DNA of 50,268 bases from Alphaproteobacteria bacterium. Its GTDB lineage: Bacteria > Pseudomonadota > Alphaproteobacteria > Rhodobacterales > Rhodobacteraceae. A model generated the notes under the pieces. It did not search any database and was not told the DNA's origin. It was given only the letters and a program-made list of their open reading frames with translations. Below are positions 7,504 through 15,681 of this stretch, piece after piece; the stretch's first letter is position 1; the number at the start of each line of letters is the position of its first letter. The translations under genes were made by a program, and so were the position numbers. The stretch covers positions 1-50,268 of the forward strand of contig RFGB01000142.1 of the NCBI GenBank assembly GCA_003697125.1, given 5' to 3'.

Positions 7504-10094
7504 GGCTCGACCTCCCCCTCGACTGCGTCTTCGGCGCGCCCGGGCGCGCCATCTTCCGCGGCTTCGTCGGCCGCCTCGATCCGCCCGCCGGCGATGCGCA
7601 CGACCCGGTCGACGTCGTCCGCGATGGCATCATGGTCGGTGGCGTGCACGATCGCCGCATCGGGCAGCATGCGGCGGATGTCGCGGCGCAGGGCGACCTG
7701 ATCCTCGGTGATGCCGTCGAGGACGCCATCGAGGATCAAGAGCGCCGGACGGCAGGCAAGCGCCCGCGCGAGGCCCAGCGCGCGGCGCTGGGATGTCGAC
7801 AGCGAGTTGCCGCCGGTTCCGACCTGGGTGCCGAGCCCCGCGCGCAGCACGAAACCCTCCATGTCGTGGTCGTCCAGAACCCGCTCCAGCCGCGCCTCGA
7901 TCGGGGGCGAGGCATCGCGCCGGTCCAGGCGCGGCCGGCCGCGCAGGATGTTTTCGACCAGCGGGCATCCCGGAACATATCCGCCGCTGTAGAAGCGGGT
8001 GAAGGGGCGGGCGGGACGGAAGGCGCGGGCGATGCGCTGGCGCGCCGCGACGATTCGCTGACGGCGCGCGGGGTCGTCGAGCACGCCCAGCCGGTGGCGC
8101 AGCGGCACCAGGCGGAAGGCGAGGCGGGCCAGGTCCAGGCGGTCGGCGCGGCCCAGCCGCCCGATGCCCCGCCGGGCGCGCAGCAGGATCGCCGCATAGT
8201 CGTCGCGCTCGGACGGCTCGATCAGACCGATGCGGTCGAGCAGGGCGGAATCCGGCCCCAGCGAGCCGGTCAGTTCCTGAAGCGTGCGCGCTGCCTCCAG
8301 CCCGATCTGCACCACTTCCTCGGCGATGCCGGCGGTCTCCAGCGCCGCGCGCACCGCCGGATCCTCGCAGAAGCATTCCAGATCCGCCGGATCGTCGGGG
8401 GCGCCGAAGAACAGGTTCTCCCCAAGGCTGTAATTCTCGAGGAACCTGTCGGGGTCCCAGTGCTCGATCATCGCCTCCAGCCCGGCATCCCCGGTCTCGG
8501 CGGCCAGCGCCGCCCGGGCCGCCAGGGCCGCCTCGACCAGAACCGGTTCCCGGCGCGGATCGATCACCACGCCAAGACCGCGCCGGAAGAGATCCTCGCG
8601 CAGCCCCACCAGAGACAGGATCCCGATCGCGAAGCTGTCGAATTCCTCGCGCCCCTCGACCCCGGCGCGGGCATAGTCCACCCAGTCCATTTCGGGGCTG
8701 TCGGGCGGCGCGCCGGTGATGCGGGCCTCGCGCTCGCGCCGCTCCCAGTCTTCGGGGCGGGGACCCGAACCGCGATCGGCCAGCACGAAATAGGCCACCG
8801 CATCGCGCAGCGTGCCGCGCATCACATGCGGCGCGCGATGGGCGATGGCGATGTCGCGGACCGCCCGCACGAGCAGATCCCGCCCCTGCTGGTCGCCCAC
8901 CCGGATGCTGCCCGATTCCGGCATGTCCAGCCCCGCGAGGATGCGCACCAGCGCGCCGCGGCCGGCCTCCTCCTCGCCGAGCACCAGGACCGACTGCCCG
9001 GGCTTCAGGGTGAGCGAGGCGCCGCTGAGCCCGGCATGGCCCGGGAGGGAGACGTCGGAGAGGGCGATCTCGCGATCGCGCAGCGACACGGGCTCGGCGG
9101 GCGGCGGCAGCGGCTCGCCGCCATAGGTGGCGACCACGGCATCGTAGCGGGCGGAGATGTCGGAATAGGTCTGGTAGAAGTTCAGAAGCTCGCGCCAGGG
9201 GGCGGCGATGTCCTTGTAGGCGGCGAGGATGGCGACCAGAGCGCCGAGATTCATCTGACCCTTGATGACCAGATAGCCGCCAAAGGAATAGAAAAAGAAC
9301 GGCGTGACGTTGTTGATGACGTTGTTGGCGAATTTTATCGCGTATTTCAGCAGAAAGATACGATAGCGTATCCTGAAGTTGTGATACAGCCGGTCGGACA
9401 CCTTGGCCAGATGCCAGTTTCTGGCGCCGGCGACCCGCATGTCGTCGATGCCGGTGATGGTTTCCGAGATCTCGGCCGTCATCTTGCGGATGTTCCGGAT
9501 CCGCGCCTGGACGAGGCGCACCACGATGCGCTGCACCTTGGGCACGACATAGGCCTGCACCGGAAACAGGATGATCGCCGCCAGGCCAAGCACCGGATCC
9601 TGGGCGATGATGAAGCCCAGATAGACGATCAGCTGGCCGCCCTGATAGACCGGCGTGGCGACGATCTCGCCGGCGAAGCCGCCGATCGGCTCCACCTCGG
9701 CGGTGATGATCTGCACGACCTCGCCCGGGCTGGTCAGACGCAGCCGGCGCGGCGGCAGCCGTGTCACGCGGTCGAAGACCCCGTGGCGCAGCCGGCGCAG
9801 GATCCGCTCTCCGGTCAGGCCCTTGGTGACGTTGATGTAGTATTTCACCCCGTTGTTGAGGAAGATCATCGCGAGCAGCAGGCCGCACAGCGCGACGAGA
9901 TACTGCAGCTGTTCAAGCTCCAGCCCCAGGACGACCTTGGGAAAGGCGGTCCCGCGCAGGGCACCGTTGACGATTTCCTTGGGGATGTAGAGCGCGGCGA
10001 GGATCAGCGGGAAGGACAGGAAGGAACCCAGCACGATCAGCAGCTGCCAGCGCCAGGAATGCGCCCAGACGAACCGAAGCAGCGTGCGCTCCAC
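7500..10094 (-). CDS. ABC-type exporter with degenerate ATPase domain
   Basis: The 864-residue protein has an ABC exporter membrane domain (residues 1-320; hydrophobic segments near 18-36, 64-80, 150-182 and 256-292) fused to an ABC nucleotide-binding domain. The ATPase is clearly altered. The P-loop reads GEEEAGRG (373-380), with Arg for the invariant Lys and Gly for Ser. The signature is LSTSQ (765-769). Walker B is ALLILDG (784-790), with Gly for the catalytic Glu. About 300 residues (430-745) lie between the Q-loop region and the signature, far more than usual, and include two segments resembling the post-Q-loop motif (YSLGENLFFGAP, PLVENILRGRP). A low-GC patch lies near 9290-9370. It heads a three-gene overlapping operon. 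Substrate unknown. Confidence 0.85.
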   Translation of the reverse strand: MERTLLRFVWAHSWRWQLLIVLGSFLSFPLILAALYIPKEIVNGALRGTAFPKVVLGLELEQLQYLVALCGLLLAMIFLNNGVKYYINVTKGLTGERILRRLRHGVFDRVTRLPPRRLRLTSPGEVVQIITAEVEPIGGFAGEIVATPVYQGGQLIVYLGFIIAQDPVLGLAAIILFPVQAYVVPKVQRIVVRLVQARIRNIRKMTAEISETITGIDDMRVAGARNWHLAKVSDRLYHNFRIRYRIFLLKYAIKFANNVINNVTPFFFYSFGGYLVIKGQMNLGALVAILAAYKDIAAPWRELLNFYQTYSDISARYDAVVATYGGEPLPPPAEPVSLRDREIALSDVSLPGHAGLSGASLTLKPGQSVLVLGEEEAGRGALVRILAGLDMPESGSIRVGDQQGRDLLVRAVRDIAIAHRAPHVMRGTLRDAVAYFVLADRGSGPRPEDWERREREARITGAPPDSPEMDWVDYARAGVEGREEFDSFAIGILSLVGLREDLFRRGLGVVIDPRREPVLVEAALAARAALAAETGDAGLEAMIEHWDPDRFLENYSLGENLFFGAPDDPADLECFCEDPAVRAALETAGIAEEVVQIGLEAARTLQELTGSLGPDSALLDRIGLIEPSERDDYAAILLRARRGIGRLGRADRLDLARLAFRLVPLRHRLGVLDDPARRQRIVAARQRIARAFRPARPFTRFYSGGYVPGCPLVENILRGRPRLDRRDASPPIEARLERVLDDHDMEGFVLRAGLGTQVGTGGNSLSTSQRRALGLARALACRPALLILDGVLDGITEDQVALRRDIRRMLPDAAIVHATDHDAIADDVDRVVRIAGGRIEAADEAAEDGAPGRAEDAVEGEVEP

Positions 10095-10171
10095 GACCCG
10101 AGGATCCTCCTTGTGCCGAAAGGCGGATGACTCTAGCCCGCCCCGGGCGCGGCCCGCAATGCGTCAGGCGC

Positions 10172-10561
10172 CTACAGGCCGGGCCCGTCGGGCCCCGGGC
10201 GCAGATCCTCGGCAAAGCACAGGATGTTGCCGTCGGGGTCGGTCCAGAGCACCTCGCGGCAGCCCCATGGCCGGTCCTCGGGTCCGTCGACGATGCCGCC
10301 CTGGGCGCGGGCGAGTTCGGCCAGCGCCGCGGCGTCATCGACGAAGAGATAGGCCGCCCAGCCTTCCTGGGGCGAGACGCTGGCGGCGCGGCGCAGCGCC
10401 AGCGTGACCGCGCCCAGGCGGAGGATGCCGAAGGTTTCCGCCCCGTTCGCGTCGCGCCAGAATCCGGCGGCGGTGAAGCCGAACAGCCGCCCGAGCCGCG
10501 CCGCCGTATCGGCGGGATCGGTGCAGGGCAGGCAGGGCATCGCGCGCAGACCGGTGGGCAT
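10172..10561 (-). CDS. VOC (glyoxalase/bleomycin-resistance) family protein
   Basis: A 129-residue single-copy vicinal-oxygen-chelate fold protein. The betaalphabetabetabeta modules are recognisable: an N-terminal strand with AARLGRLFGF, a mid strand ILRLGAVTLAL, and the C-terminal signature WTDPDGNILCFAED typical of VOC proteins. Members include glyoxalases, dioxygenases and antibiotic-binding proteins, and nothing here selects among them. It lies 77 bp upstream of the ABC gene on the same strand and could share its transcript. The alternative ATG at residue 8 is possible. Confidence 0.8.
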   Translation of the reverse strand: MPTGLRAMPCLPCTDPADTAARLGRLFGFTAAGFWRDANGAETFGILRLGAVTLALRRAASVSPQEGWAAYLFVDDAAALAELARAQGGIVDGPEDRPWGCREVLWTDPDGNILCFAEDLRPGPDGPGL

Positions 10562-10614
10562 GGGTCAGATCCCGGCCCGGTGCCCGCCCGCCCCGCGCCC
10601 GGCCCGCCCGGCGG

Positions 10615-11319
10615 TCATCGGCCTTCCGCGGCGCCGTCCGGCTCCGATCTCCCTGCGGTGCCCGCCGGCTCGGCGGGGGCCTTCGCGGCCACGCCGACCT
10701 GGGCGGCGCGCAGCAGCCGGCCGGCGATGGTGAAGCCTTCGGCGATCACCTGGATGATGGTCCCGGGCTCGGCCCCCTGGACGGGCGCCTCGAACATCGC
10801 CTGGTGCAGGTTGGGGTCGAAGCGGTCGCCGATGGCGGGGCGGATCGCCTCGATGCGGTGCTTGGCGAAGGCCGAGAGCAGTTCGCGCTGGGTCAGCTCG
10901 ATGCCCTCGATGAACGCCCCGAAGGCGGCGCGATGCTGATCCTCGACCATGGCAAGCGCGCGGGCAAGGTTGTCATGGACCGGCAGCAGGTCCCGCGCCA
11001 GACGGGCCCCGCCAAAGGCCTCGGCGTCGCGGCGGTCACGCTCGGCGCGCTTGCGGGTATTCTCGGCCTCGGCCAGCGCGCGCAGCAGCCTTTCGCGCAG
11101 CTCGTCACGCTCGGCGGTCAGGGTCATGATCTCGCTCTCGCGCGGGTCGGGCCCGCCATCCTGCGCGGCCGTGGCCGGCCCGGCGGCCGCCGCGGCATCG
11201 GCGGCGGCCGCGGCCGCCGCGTCCGGTGCGGCCGCTTCGGCGGGGCTGCCGGCGGGGTCCGCCTCGGGGCTGACCGCGGGCTGTTCCTTGTCCGTCTTCT
11301 TCGGCTTCATCCTGCTCAT
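10615..11319 (-). CDS. grpE: Nucleotide exchange factor GrpE
   Basis: GrpE releases ADP from DnaK. The 234-residue protein has a long acidic, Ala-rich disordered N-terminus (about 1-60), the coiled-coil dimerisation helix (ERDELRERLLRALAEAENTR), and the C-terminal beta domain with the family signature near NLHQAMFEAP and GTIIQVIAEGF. A low-complexity Ala/Pro tail follows. The ATG at 11319 overlaps the hrcA stop by 4 bases; an in-frame ATG at 11310 is also possible. Co-transcription with hrcA links it to the heat-shock regulon. Confidence 0.96.
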   Translation of the reverse strand: MSRMKPKKTDKEQPAVSPEADPAGSPAEAAAPDAAAAAAADAAAAAGPATAAQDGGPDPRESEIMTLTAERDELRERLLRALAEAENTRKRAERDRRDAEAFGGARLARDLLPVHDNLARALAMVEDQHRAAFGAFIEGIELTQRELLSAFAKHRIEAIRPAIGDRFDPNLHQAMFEAPVQGAEPGTIIQVIAEGFTIAGRLLRAAQVGVAAKAPAEPAGTAGRSEPDGAAEGR

Positions 11320-12389
11320 CTTCCCACTCGCGGACGCTCGGACACCAGGCGCCCGACCAGTCGGGCGGTGTAATCGACGATGGGCACGATGCGGCCATAG
11401 TTCAGCCGCGTCGGCCCGATGACGCCGAGCGCGCCGATGATTCTCCGCTCGGCGTTCATATAGGGAGAAATGACCAGAGAGGAACCGGAAAGCGAGAAGA
11501 GCTTGTTTTCCGAGCCGATGAAGATGCGCACGCCTTCGCCTCCCTCAGTGAGGTCGAGCAGCTGGGCGATGTCCTGCTTGCGTTCCAGATCGTCGAAGAG
11601 CTGGCGGATGCGGTCGAGATCCTCGCCGGACACGCCCTCGAGCAGATTGGCGCGGCCGCGCACGATCAGCCTTGCGGGCAGCGAGTCCTGCCCGCCTTCC
11701 CAGATCGCGACGCCCTGATCGACCAGGGTCTGGGCCAGCTCGTCGAGCTCGCGGCGCCGCTCGGCGATCTCGCGCTGCATGACGTCGCGCAGCTGGCCGA
11801 GCGTGCGCCCGCGCAGCAATGCGTTGAGGAAGTTCGACGCGGTCTGCATGGCCGAGGGGGTCATGCCCGGCGGCGGCGCGAACAGGCGGTTCTCGACATG
11901 CCCGTCCTCGGTCACGAGGATCGCCAGCGCGTTCTCGGGCGAGAGGGGCACGAACTCGATATGCCGGATCGGCGCCTCATGCTTGGGCGACAGCACGAGG
12001 CTTGCGCCATGGGTCAGGCCCGACAGCATTTCGCCGGCGCGGTCCAGCACATCGGCGATGTCGGGATCGGGCTGGCCCAGCCGCGCCTCGATCTCGCGCC
12101 GCTCCTCCTCGGAAAGATCGCCGATCTCCAGCAGACCGTCCACGAACAGCCGCAGGCCGAATTCGGTGGGAACCCGCCCGGCGGACACATGGGGGCTGCC
12201 CAGAAGCCCCATCTCCTCCAGATCCTGCATCACGTTGCGGATCGTGGCGGGGGACAGCTTCTCGGGGCTTGAGCGCGACAGCGTGCGGGAGCCGACCGGT
12301 TCGCCGGTCTCCAGATAGGTCTCGACGAGCTGCCGGAATATGGTCCGGCTGCGCTCGTTGAGCTGCGAGAGAACCGAGATGTCCGTCAT
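11316..12389 (-). CDS. hrcA: Heat-inducible transcription repressor HrcA
   Basis: HrcA represses chaperone operons by binding CIRCE sites with help from GroEL. The 357-residue protein has the N-terminal winged helix (SQLNERSRTIFRQLVETYLE, then GEPVGSRTLS and SPATIRNVMQDLE), the GAF-like domain and the C-terminal GENELNSLSLV-type segment. The frame is open to an ATG at 12443, but that would add 18 residues with no family similarity, and the ATG at 12389 starts exactly at the conserved MTDISVL. No CIRCE element is visible upstream; instead a perfect FNR-type box lies 38 bases before the start. It is followed by overlapping grpE. Confidence 0.96.
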   Translation of the reverse strand: MTDISVLSQLNERSRTIFRQLVETYLETGEPVGSRTLSRSSPEKLSPATIRNVMQDLEEMGLLGSPHVSAGRVPTEFGLRLFVDGLLEIGDLSEEERREIEARLGQPDPDIADVLDRAGEMLSGLTHGASLVLSPKHEAPIRHIEFVPLSPENALAILVTEDGHVENRLFAPPPGMTPSAMQTASNFLNALLRGRTLGQLRDVMQREIAERRRELDELAQTLVDQGVAIWEGGQDSLPARLIVRGRANLLEGVSGEDLDRIRQLFDDLERKQDIAQLLDLTEGGEGVRIFIGSENKLFSLSGSSLVISPYMNAERRIIGALGVIGPTRLNYGRIVPIVDYTARLVGRLVSERPRVGR

Positions 12390-12426
12390 GGCCTTGACCG
12401 GGAATGCATCGCGGGCGCAGTATCGC

Positions 12427-12440
12427 TTGATTGCAATCAA
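12427..12440. promoter_or_regulatory. Perfect FNR/FnrL-type box upstream of hrcA
   Basis: TTGATTGCAATCAA is a perfect 14-base palindrome and an exact match to the FNR/FnrL/Dnr consensus TTGAT-N4-ATCAA. It lies 38-51 bases before the hrcA start and 22 bases after the stop of the sterol-desaturase-family gene, so hrcA-grpE is the only adjacent target. A possible -10 (GATACT) two bases downstream on the minus strand would put the site in the promoter spacer, a repressing position. Confidence 0.65.
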
Positions 12441-12462
12441 CATAGTGGGGCGCGCCGCGCGG

Positions 12463-13230
12463 TCAATCGCCGCGATGGCCCCGGCGGACTGCGTCGGCGG
12501 GCGCCTCGCCGGCCTCGATCCGCGCGATCATTGCGTCATAGCGCGGATCGACCGTGCCCATCATCCGGTCCCATAGCGAGGTGAAGTTGCCGTAATTCAC
12601 CGTGAACCGCGCATGGTGCAGGTCGTGGAAGGTGGTGGCGATCAGCGGCGAGGGGGCGCGGCTCGCCCGTCCCGCGAAATGTTCGAAACCCGAATGGCCG
12701 ATCATGCCGGTGACCTGATCGAAGATGCGCAGCGCGATCACCGACGCGGGCGGCACCGGCAGGACGAACCACACCACCAGATAGAAGCCGTGCTCGATCA
12801 GGGTGTCCACCGCGGTCGATGCGTCGTTCGACCATGGCGTGGGCGCAACGGCGCGGTGATGCAGCGCGTGGAAGCGATAGAACGCCGGGAGATGCAGGAG
12901 CCGATGCCCCCAGTAGAACCAGGCATCGAACAGCACGAACAGCACCGCGAAGAAGGCCGGGACCGACCACCAGCCGGCGGCGACCGGGGCGGGCGTCCAG
13001 CCCTGGCGCTGCGCCCACCATCCGGTTGCGAGCAGCGCGGCCGAGACCGCGAGCGCCTTCAGCGAGGCCGCCACATCGGCGCGCAGCCGGCGCGTCCCGT
13101 CCCGACCGGACTGGATGCGCCGTTCGGGGTGGCGGCGGTTCAGCCAAGTCAGCAGCACCCCGGTGGCCAGATAGAGCGCCACGCTCGCCCCGTAGACGAG
13201 GAGGAAGAGAACCGCGAGATCCTGCACCAT
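12463..13230 (-). CDS. Sterol desaturase / fatty acid hydroxylase family protein
   Basis: This 255-residue integral membrane protein has the histidine clusters of the fatty acid hydroxylase superfamily, which bind two irons: HRLLH (HX3H) and HALHH (HX2HH) in the middle, and HDLHH near residue 200. Hydrophobic segments lie at 5-27, 55-72 and 85-105, with a pair near 145-175. Family members hydroxylate or desaturate sterols, fatty acids, carotenoids or ornithine lipids; the substrate cannot be chosen from sequence. It is placed between hrcA and rph, which are usually closer neighbours in this group, so it looks like an insertion in an old gene pair. It diverges from rph. Confidence 0.9.
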   Translation of the reverse strand: MVQDLAVLFLLVYGASVALYLATGVLLTWLNRRHPERRIQSGRDGTRRLRADVAASLKALAVSAALLATGWWAQRQGWTPAPVAAGWWSVPAFFAVLFVLFDAWFYWGHRLLHLPAFYRFHALHHRAVAPTPWSNDASTAVDTLIEHGFYLVVWFVLPVPPASVIALRIFDQVTGMIGHSGFEHFAGRASRAPSPLIATTFHDLHHARFTVNYGNFTSLWDRMMGTVDPRYDAMIARIEAGEAPADAVRRGHRGD

Positions 13231-13282
13231 GGCGGCAGCCTACCGCGCGGCAGGGCGCGGTCAATGGCGTCCTGCCGCGCGC

Positions 13283-13311
13283 TTTACGCCGGTCATGACC
13301 GGGTGATAAGG
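13283..13311 (+). promoter_or_regulatory. Putative rph promoter with a palindrome in its spacer
   Basis: TTTACG at 13283-13288 and ATAAGG at 13306-13311 are 17 bases apart. The spacer contains a perfect 14-base palindrome, CCGGTCATGACCGG (13289-13302), which could be an operator. rph starts 29 bases downstream. Confidence 0.4.
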
Positions 13312-13340
13312 GAGCGGGGAACAACAGCACGGACATCATC

Positions 13341-14054
13341 ATGCGCCCCTCCGGACGATCTGCCGACGCCCTGCGCCCCGTGACCATCGAGCCGGGCGTG
13401 TCGCGCCATGCCGAGGGGTCATGCCTGATCCGGATGGGTGACACGCATGTGCTGTGCACCGCCACCGTAGAGGAGAAGGTGCCCTCGTTCCTGCGCAACA
13501 CCGGCCTTGGCTGGGTCACCGCGGAATACGGCATGCTGCCGCGGGCAACCACCAGCCGCAGCCCCCGCGAGGCGAAGAAGGGCCAGACCGGGCGCAGCCA
13601 CGAGATCCAGCGCCTGATCGGCCGGGCGCTGCGCGCGGGGCTGGACCGGGCGGCGCTGGGCGAGCGGCAAATCGTGATCGACTGCGACGTGCTGCAGGCC
13701 GATGGCGGCACGCGCTGCGCGGCGATCACCGGCGGCTGGGTCGCGCTGCGCCTTGCCGTCGACCGGCTGATGGCGGCTGGCCTGGTGAAGATCGATCCGC
13801 TGACCGCGCAGGTCGCGGCGGTCAGCTGCGGCATCGTCGGCGGGGAGGTGGTGCTGGACCTGGACTATGTCGAGGACAGCCAGGCGGGGACGGACGCCAA
13901 TTTCGTGATGACCGGCGACGGGCGGCTGGTCGAGGTGCAGGCCTCGGCGGAGGGCACCACCTTCGGCCAGGAACAGCTGGCTCGGATGATGGCGCTGGCC
14001 GAGCAGGGCTGCCGCGCCCTGATGGCGGCACAGCGCGCGGCCCTGGAACGCTAA
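13341..14054 (+). CDS. rph: Ribonuclease PH
   Basis: RNase PH is a phosphate-dependent 3'-5' exoribonuclease that trims tRNA 3' ends. The 237-residue sequence has the full family pattern: [16 protein letters not shown] at the start, the [13 protein letters not shown] segment, [26 protein letters not shown] with substrate and phosphate-binding Arg residues, and [19 protein letters not shown]. Length is normal. It starts a plus-strand run with the DUF4261-like gene, rdgB, hemW and a DUF454 gene. The 22-base gap to the next gene suggests one transcript. Confidence 0.98.
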   Translation: MRPSGRSADALRPVTIEPGVSRHAEGSCLIRMGDTHVLCTATVEEKVPSFLRNTGLGWVTAEYGMLPRATTSRSPREAKKGQTGRSHEIQRLIGRALRAGLDRAALGERQIVIDCDVLQADGGTRCAAITGGWVALRLAVDRLMAAGLVKIDPLTAQVAAVSCGIVGGEVVLDLDYVEDSQAGTDANFVMTGDGRLVEVQASAEGTTFGQEQLARMMALAEQGCRALMAAQRAALER

Positions 14055-14076
14055 GGCGGAGGCGGCGGGGGGCGGC

Positions 14077-15678
14077 GTGGACGAGGGGATGCAGGATGCG
14101 GCCTTCCGTTGCGAGATCCTGCTTGCCCATGCGCGCGCCCCGTCCTGGCCGCGCATCGGCGACCTTCTGACGACCGGCCAGCCGAAGCTGGCGCCCAGCC
14201 CGCGCATCGAGCCCCAGCGCGGCGGTCATGCAAGGCTGTGGCTGGAGGATACCGCGATCGAGGCCACCTTTGTCGGCTTTCCGTCGCCCTCGGCGCGCGG
14301 GGTCGAGCACGGCGCCCATGTCGTGCTGCATGCCGAGGCGCCGGCCGCCGATGCGCGCGCGCGGCTCGTCCTGGCGCGGCGGCTGATGGCGGTGGCCGCC
14401 ACGCTGGCCCTGCGCCGCGACTGCGCCGGCGCGGTCTGGAACGACGTGCCGGGGGTGATCGCGGTCGATGCGATGCGGCGGGCGGGCCAGCGTCTTGCCG
14501 CCGGGCAGGATCCGGTCTCGGTCTGGGTGCGGCTGGTGCAGGACGATGGCCCCGCGGAGGGAACGCGCTCCACCCGCAGCATCGGGCTGGCGCCGTTCTT
14601 CGGGCGCGAGATCGAGCTCGAGCCCGGTCCCGAGGCGGCCGACCTGCAGGAACGCGTGGTCGGTGCCGTGCTGGCGCATGCCTTCGACGATGGCGCGATG
14701 ATCGAGGATGGCACGACGTTCCGCATCGAGGAAGCGGGGGATTTCATCGCGCTGCTGCAGGAGGAGGGCATCTGTGCGCCCGGCCCGGTCTGCCTGCTGC
14801 GGCGGCTGCCGACCGCCGAGGAGGCGGCCCGCGCCCTCGGCGGCGGGCAGGCCGCGCGGCGGCGTTGCGCGGCGATCGTGCTGTTCGATCCCGACCGGCT
14901 GCCCGATCCCGCCGAGATCGCGCGCGCCATCGCGCGGGTCGACCGGCGGCTGGGGCTGGCGCCCGAGATGCGCGAGGCCGCCCCCGACCGGCTGATCGCC
15001 GACTGGGGTGTGGTGCGGGGCGGCGGCGCGCGCCGGAGCGAGATCCTCTATCGGGGCTGGGCGCTGCCCGAGGCGCTGGTCGCCTTCATCCTGGCCGAGA
15101 ACCCCGACGTGGCGCTGCGCCATCCCGAGCTTCTGGGCGCCTCGGCGCCGGTGCTGATCCGCGAACTGCTCGGCCCCGGGGCGGAGCCGGGCATCCTGGG
15201 GGCGACGCTGACCGCCAATCTCGCCGCCGCGCTGATCGCGCTGCCGGGCGCGCGGGGGATGATCTGGCCGACCTCCGGAATCCTCGCCCCGCGCGAGGTG
15301 GCCGAGCGGCATTTCCGGCGCGCCGGGGCCGATCTTCCCATCGGCCTGACCGTGGCGCGACTCGCGCTGGAACTGGCGGGGGGAAGGCGGGTCTTCGTGA
15401 CCCGCGGCATGGCCGAGCTGGGCGAGCGCGAGATCCTGATGACCTGCGACGATCCCGGCGATCCGCTCATGCAGGCCGCCTTCGAATCGCTGGTGGGCGC
15501 GGTGTTCCGCCGCCAGATGCAGCGCCGCGGCCCGCATTTCGTGAACACCAACGACGGCGCGGTCTTCGAGCTGCGGGAGGAGCCGATCGCCGGCATCGGC
15601 CCGGTGCTGAAGGCACGCCTGATCGAGCCGCCGCGTCCGTCGTCCGGGCTGCGGCGCCTGCTGCGACTGAAGGACTGA
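14077..15678 (+). CDS. DUF4261-like protein with two similar halves
   Basis: A 533-residue soluble protein with no catalytic motif that I recognise. Its two ends resemble each other. Residues about 79-214 carry GAHVVLHAEAP, an Ala/Leu-rich helix, GAVWNDVPGVI, and later TRSIGLAPFFGREIEL plus an IEDGTTF ending. Residues about 355-500 carry SAPVLIRELLG, an Ala/Leu-rich helix, GMIWPTSGILAP, and VTRGMAELGEREILM plus NTNDGAVF. The GREIE and DGTTF segments fit the DUF4261 domain, whose role is unknown. The start is either GTG at 14077 or ATG at 14089. It is placed between rph and rdgB, which are commonly adjacent in this bacterial group, and sits 3 bases before rdgB, so it is co-translated with them. 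Confidence 0.75.
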   Translation: MDEGMQDAAFRCEILLAHARAPSWPRIGDLLTTGQPKLAPSPRIEPQRGGHARLWLEDTAIEATFVGFPSPSARGVEHGAHVVLHAEAPAADARARLVLARRLMAVAATLALRRDCAGAVWNDVPGVIAVDAMRRAGQRLAAGQDPVSVWVRLVQDDGPAEGTRSTRSIGLAPFFGREIELEPGPEAADLQERVVGAVLAHAFDDGAMIEDGTTFRIEEAGDFIALLQEEGICAPGPVCLLRRLPTAEEAARALGGGQAARRRCAAIVLFDPDRLPDPAEIARAIARVDRRLGLAPEMREAAPDRLIADWGVVRGGGARRSEILYRGWALPEALVAFILAENPDVALRHPELLGASAPVLIRELLGPGAEPGILGATLTANLAAALIALPGARGMIWPTSGILAPREVAERHFRRAGADLPIGLTVARLALELAGGRRVFVTRGMAELGEREILMTCDDPGDPLMQAAFESLVGAVFRRQMQRRGPHFVNTNDGAVFELREEPIAGIGPVLKARLIEPPRPSSGLRRLLRLKD

Positions 15679-15681
15679 GCG

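Noticed and set aside
6945-10130. A 1061-codon open frame on the plus strand opposite the ABC gene
   Set aside because: It is opposite a protein with recognisable membrane and ABC motifs and has low-complexity composition of its own.
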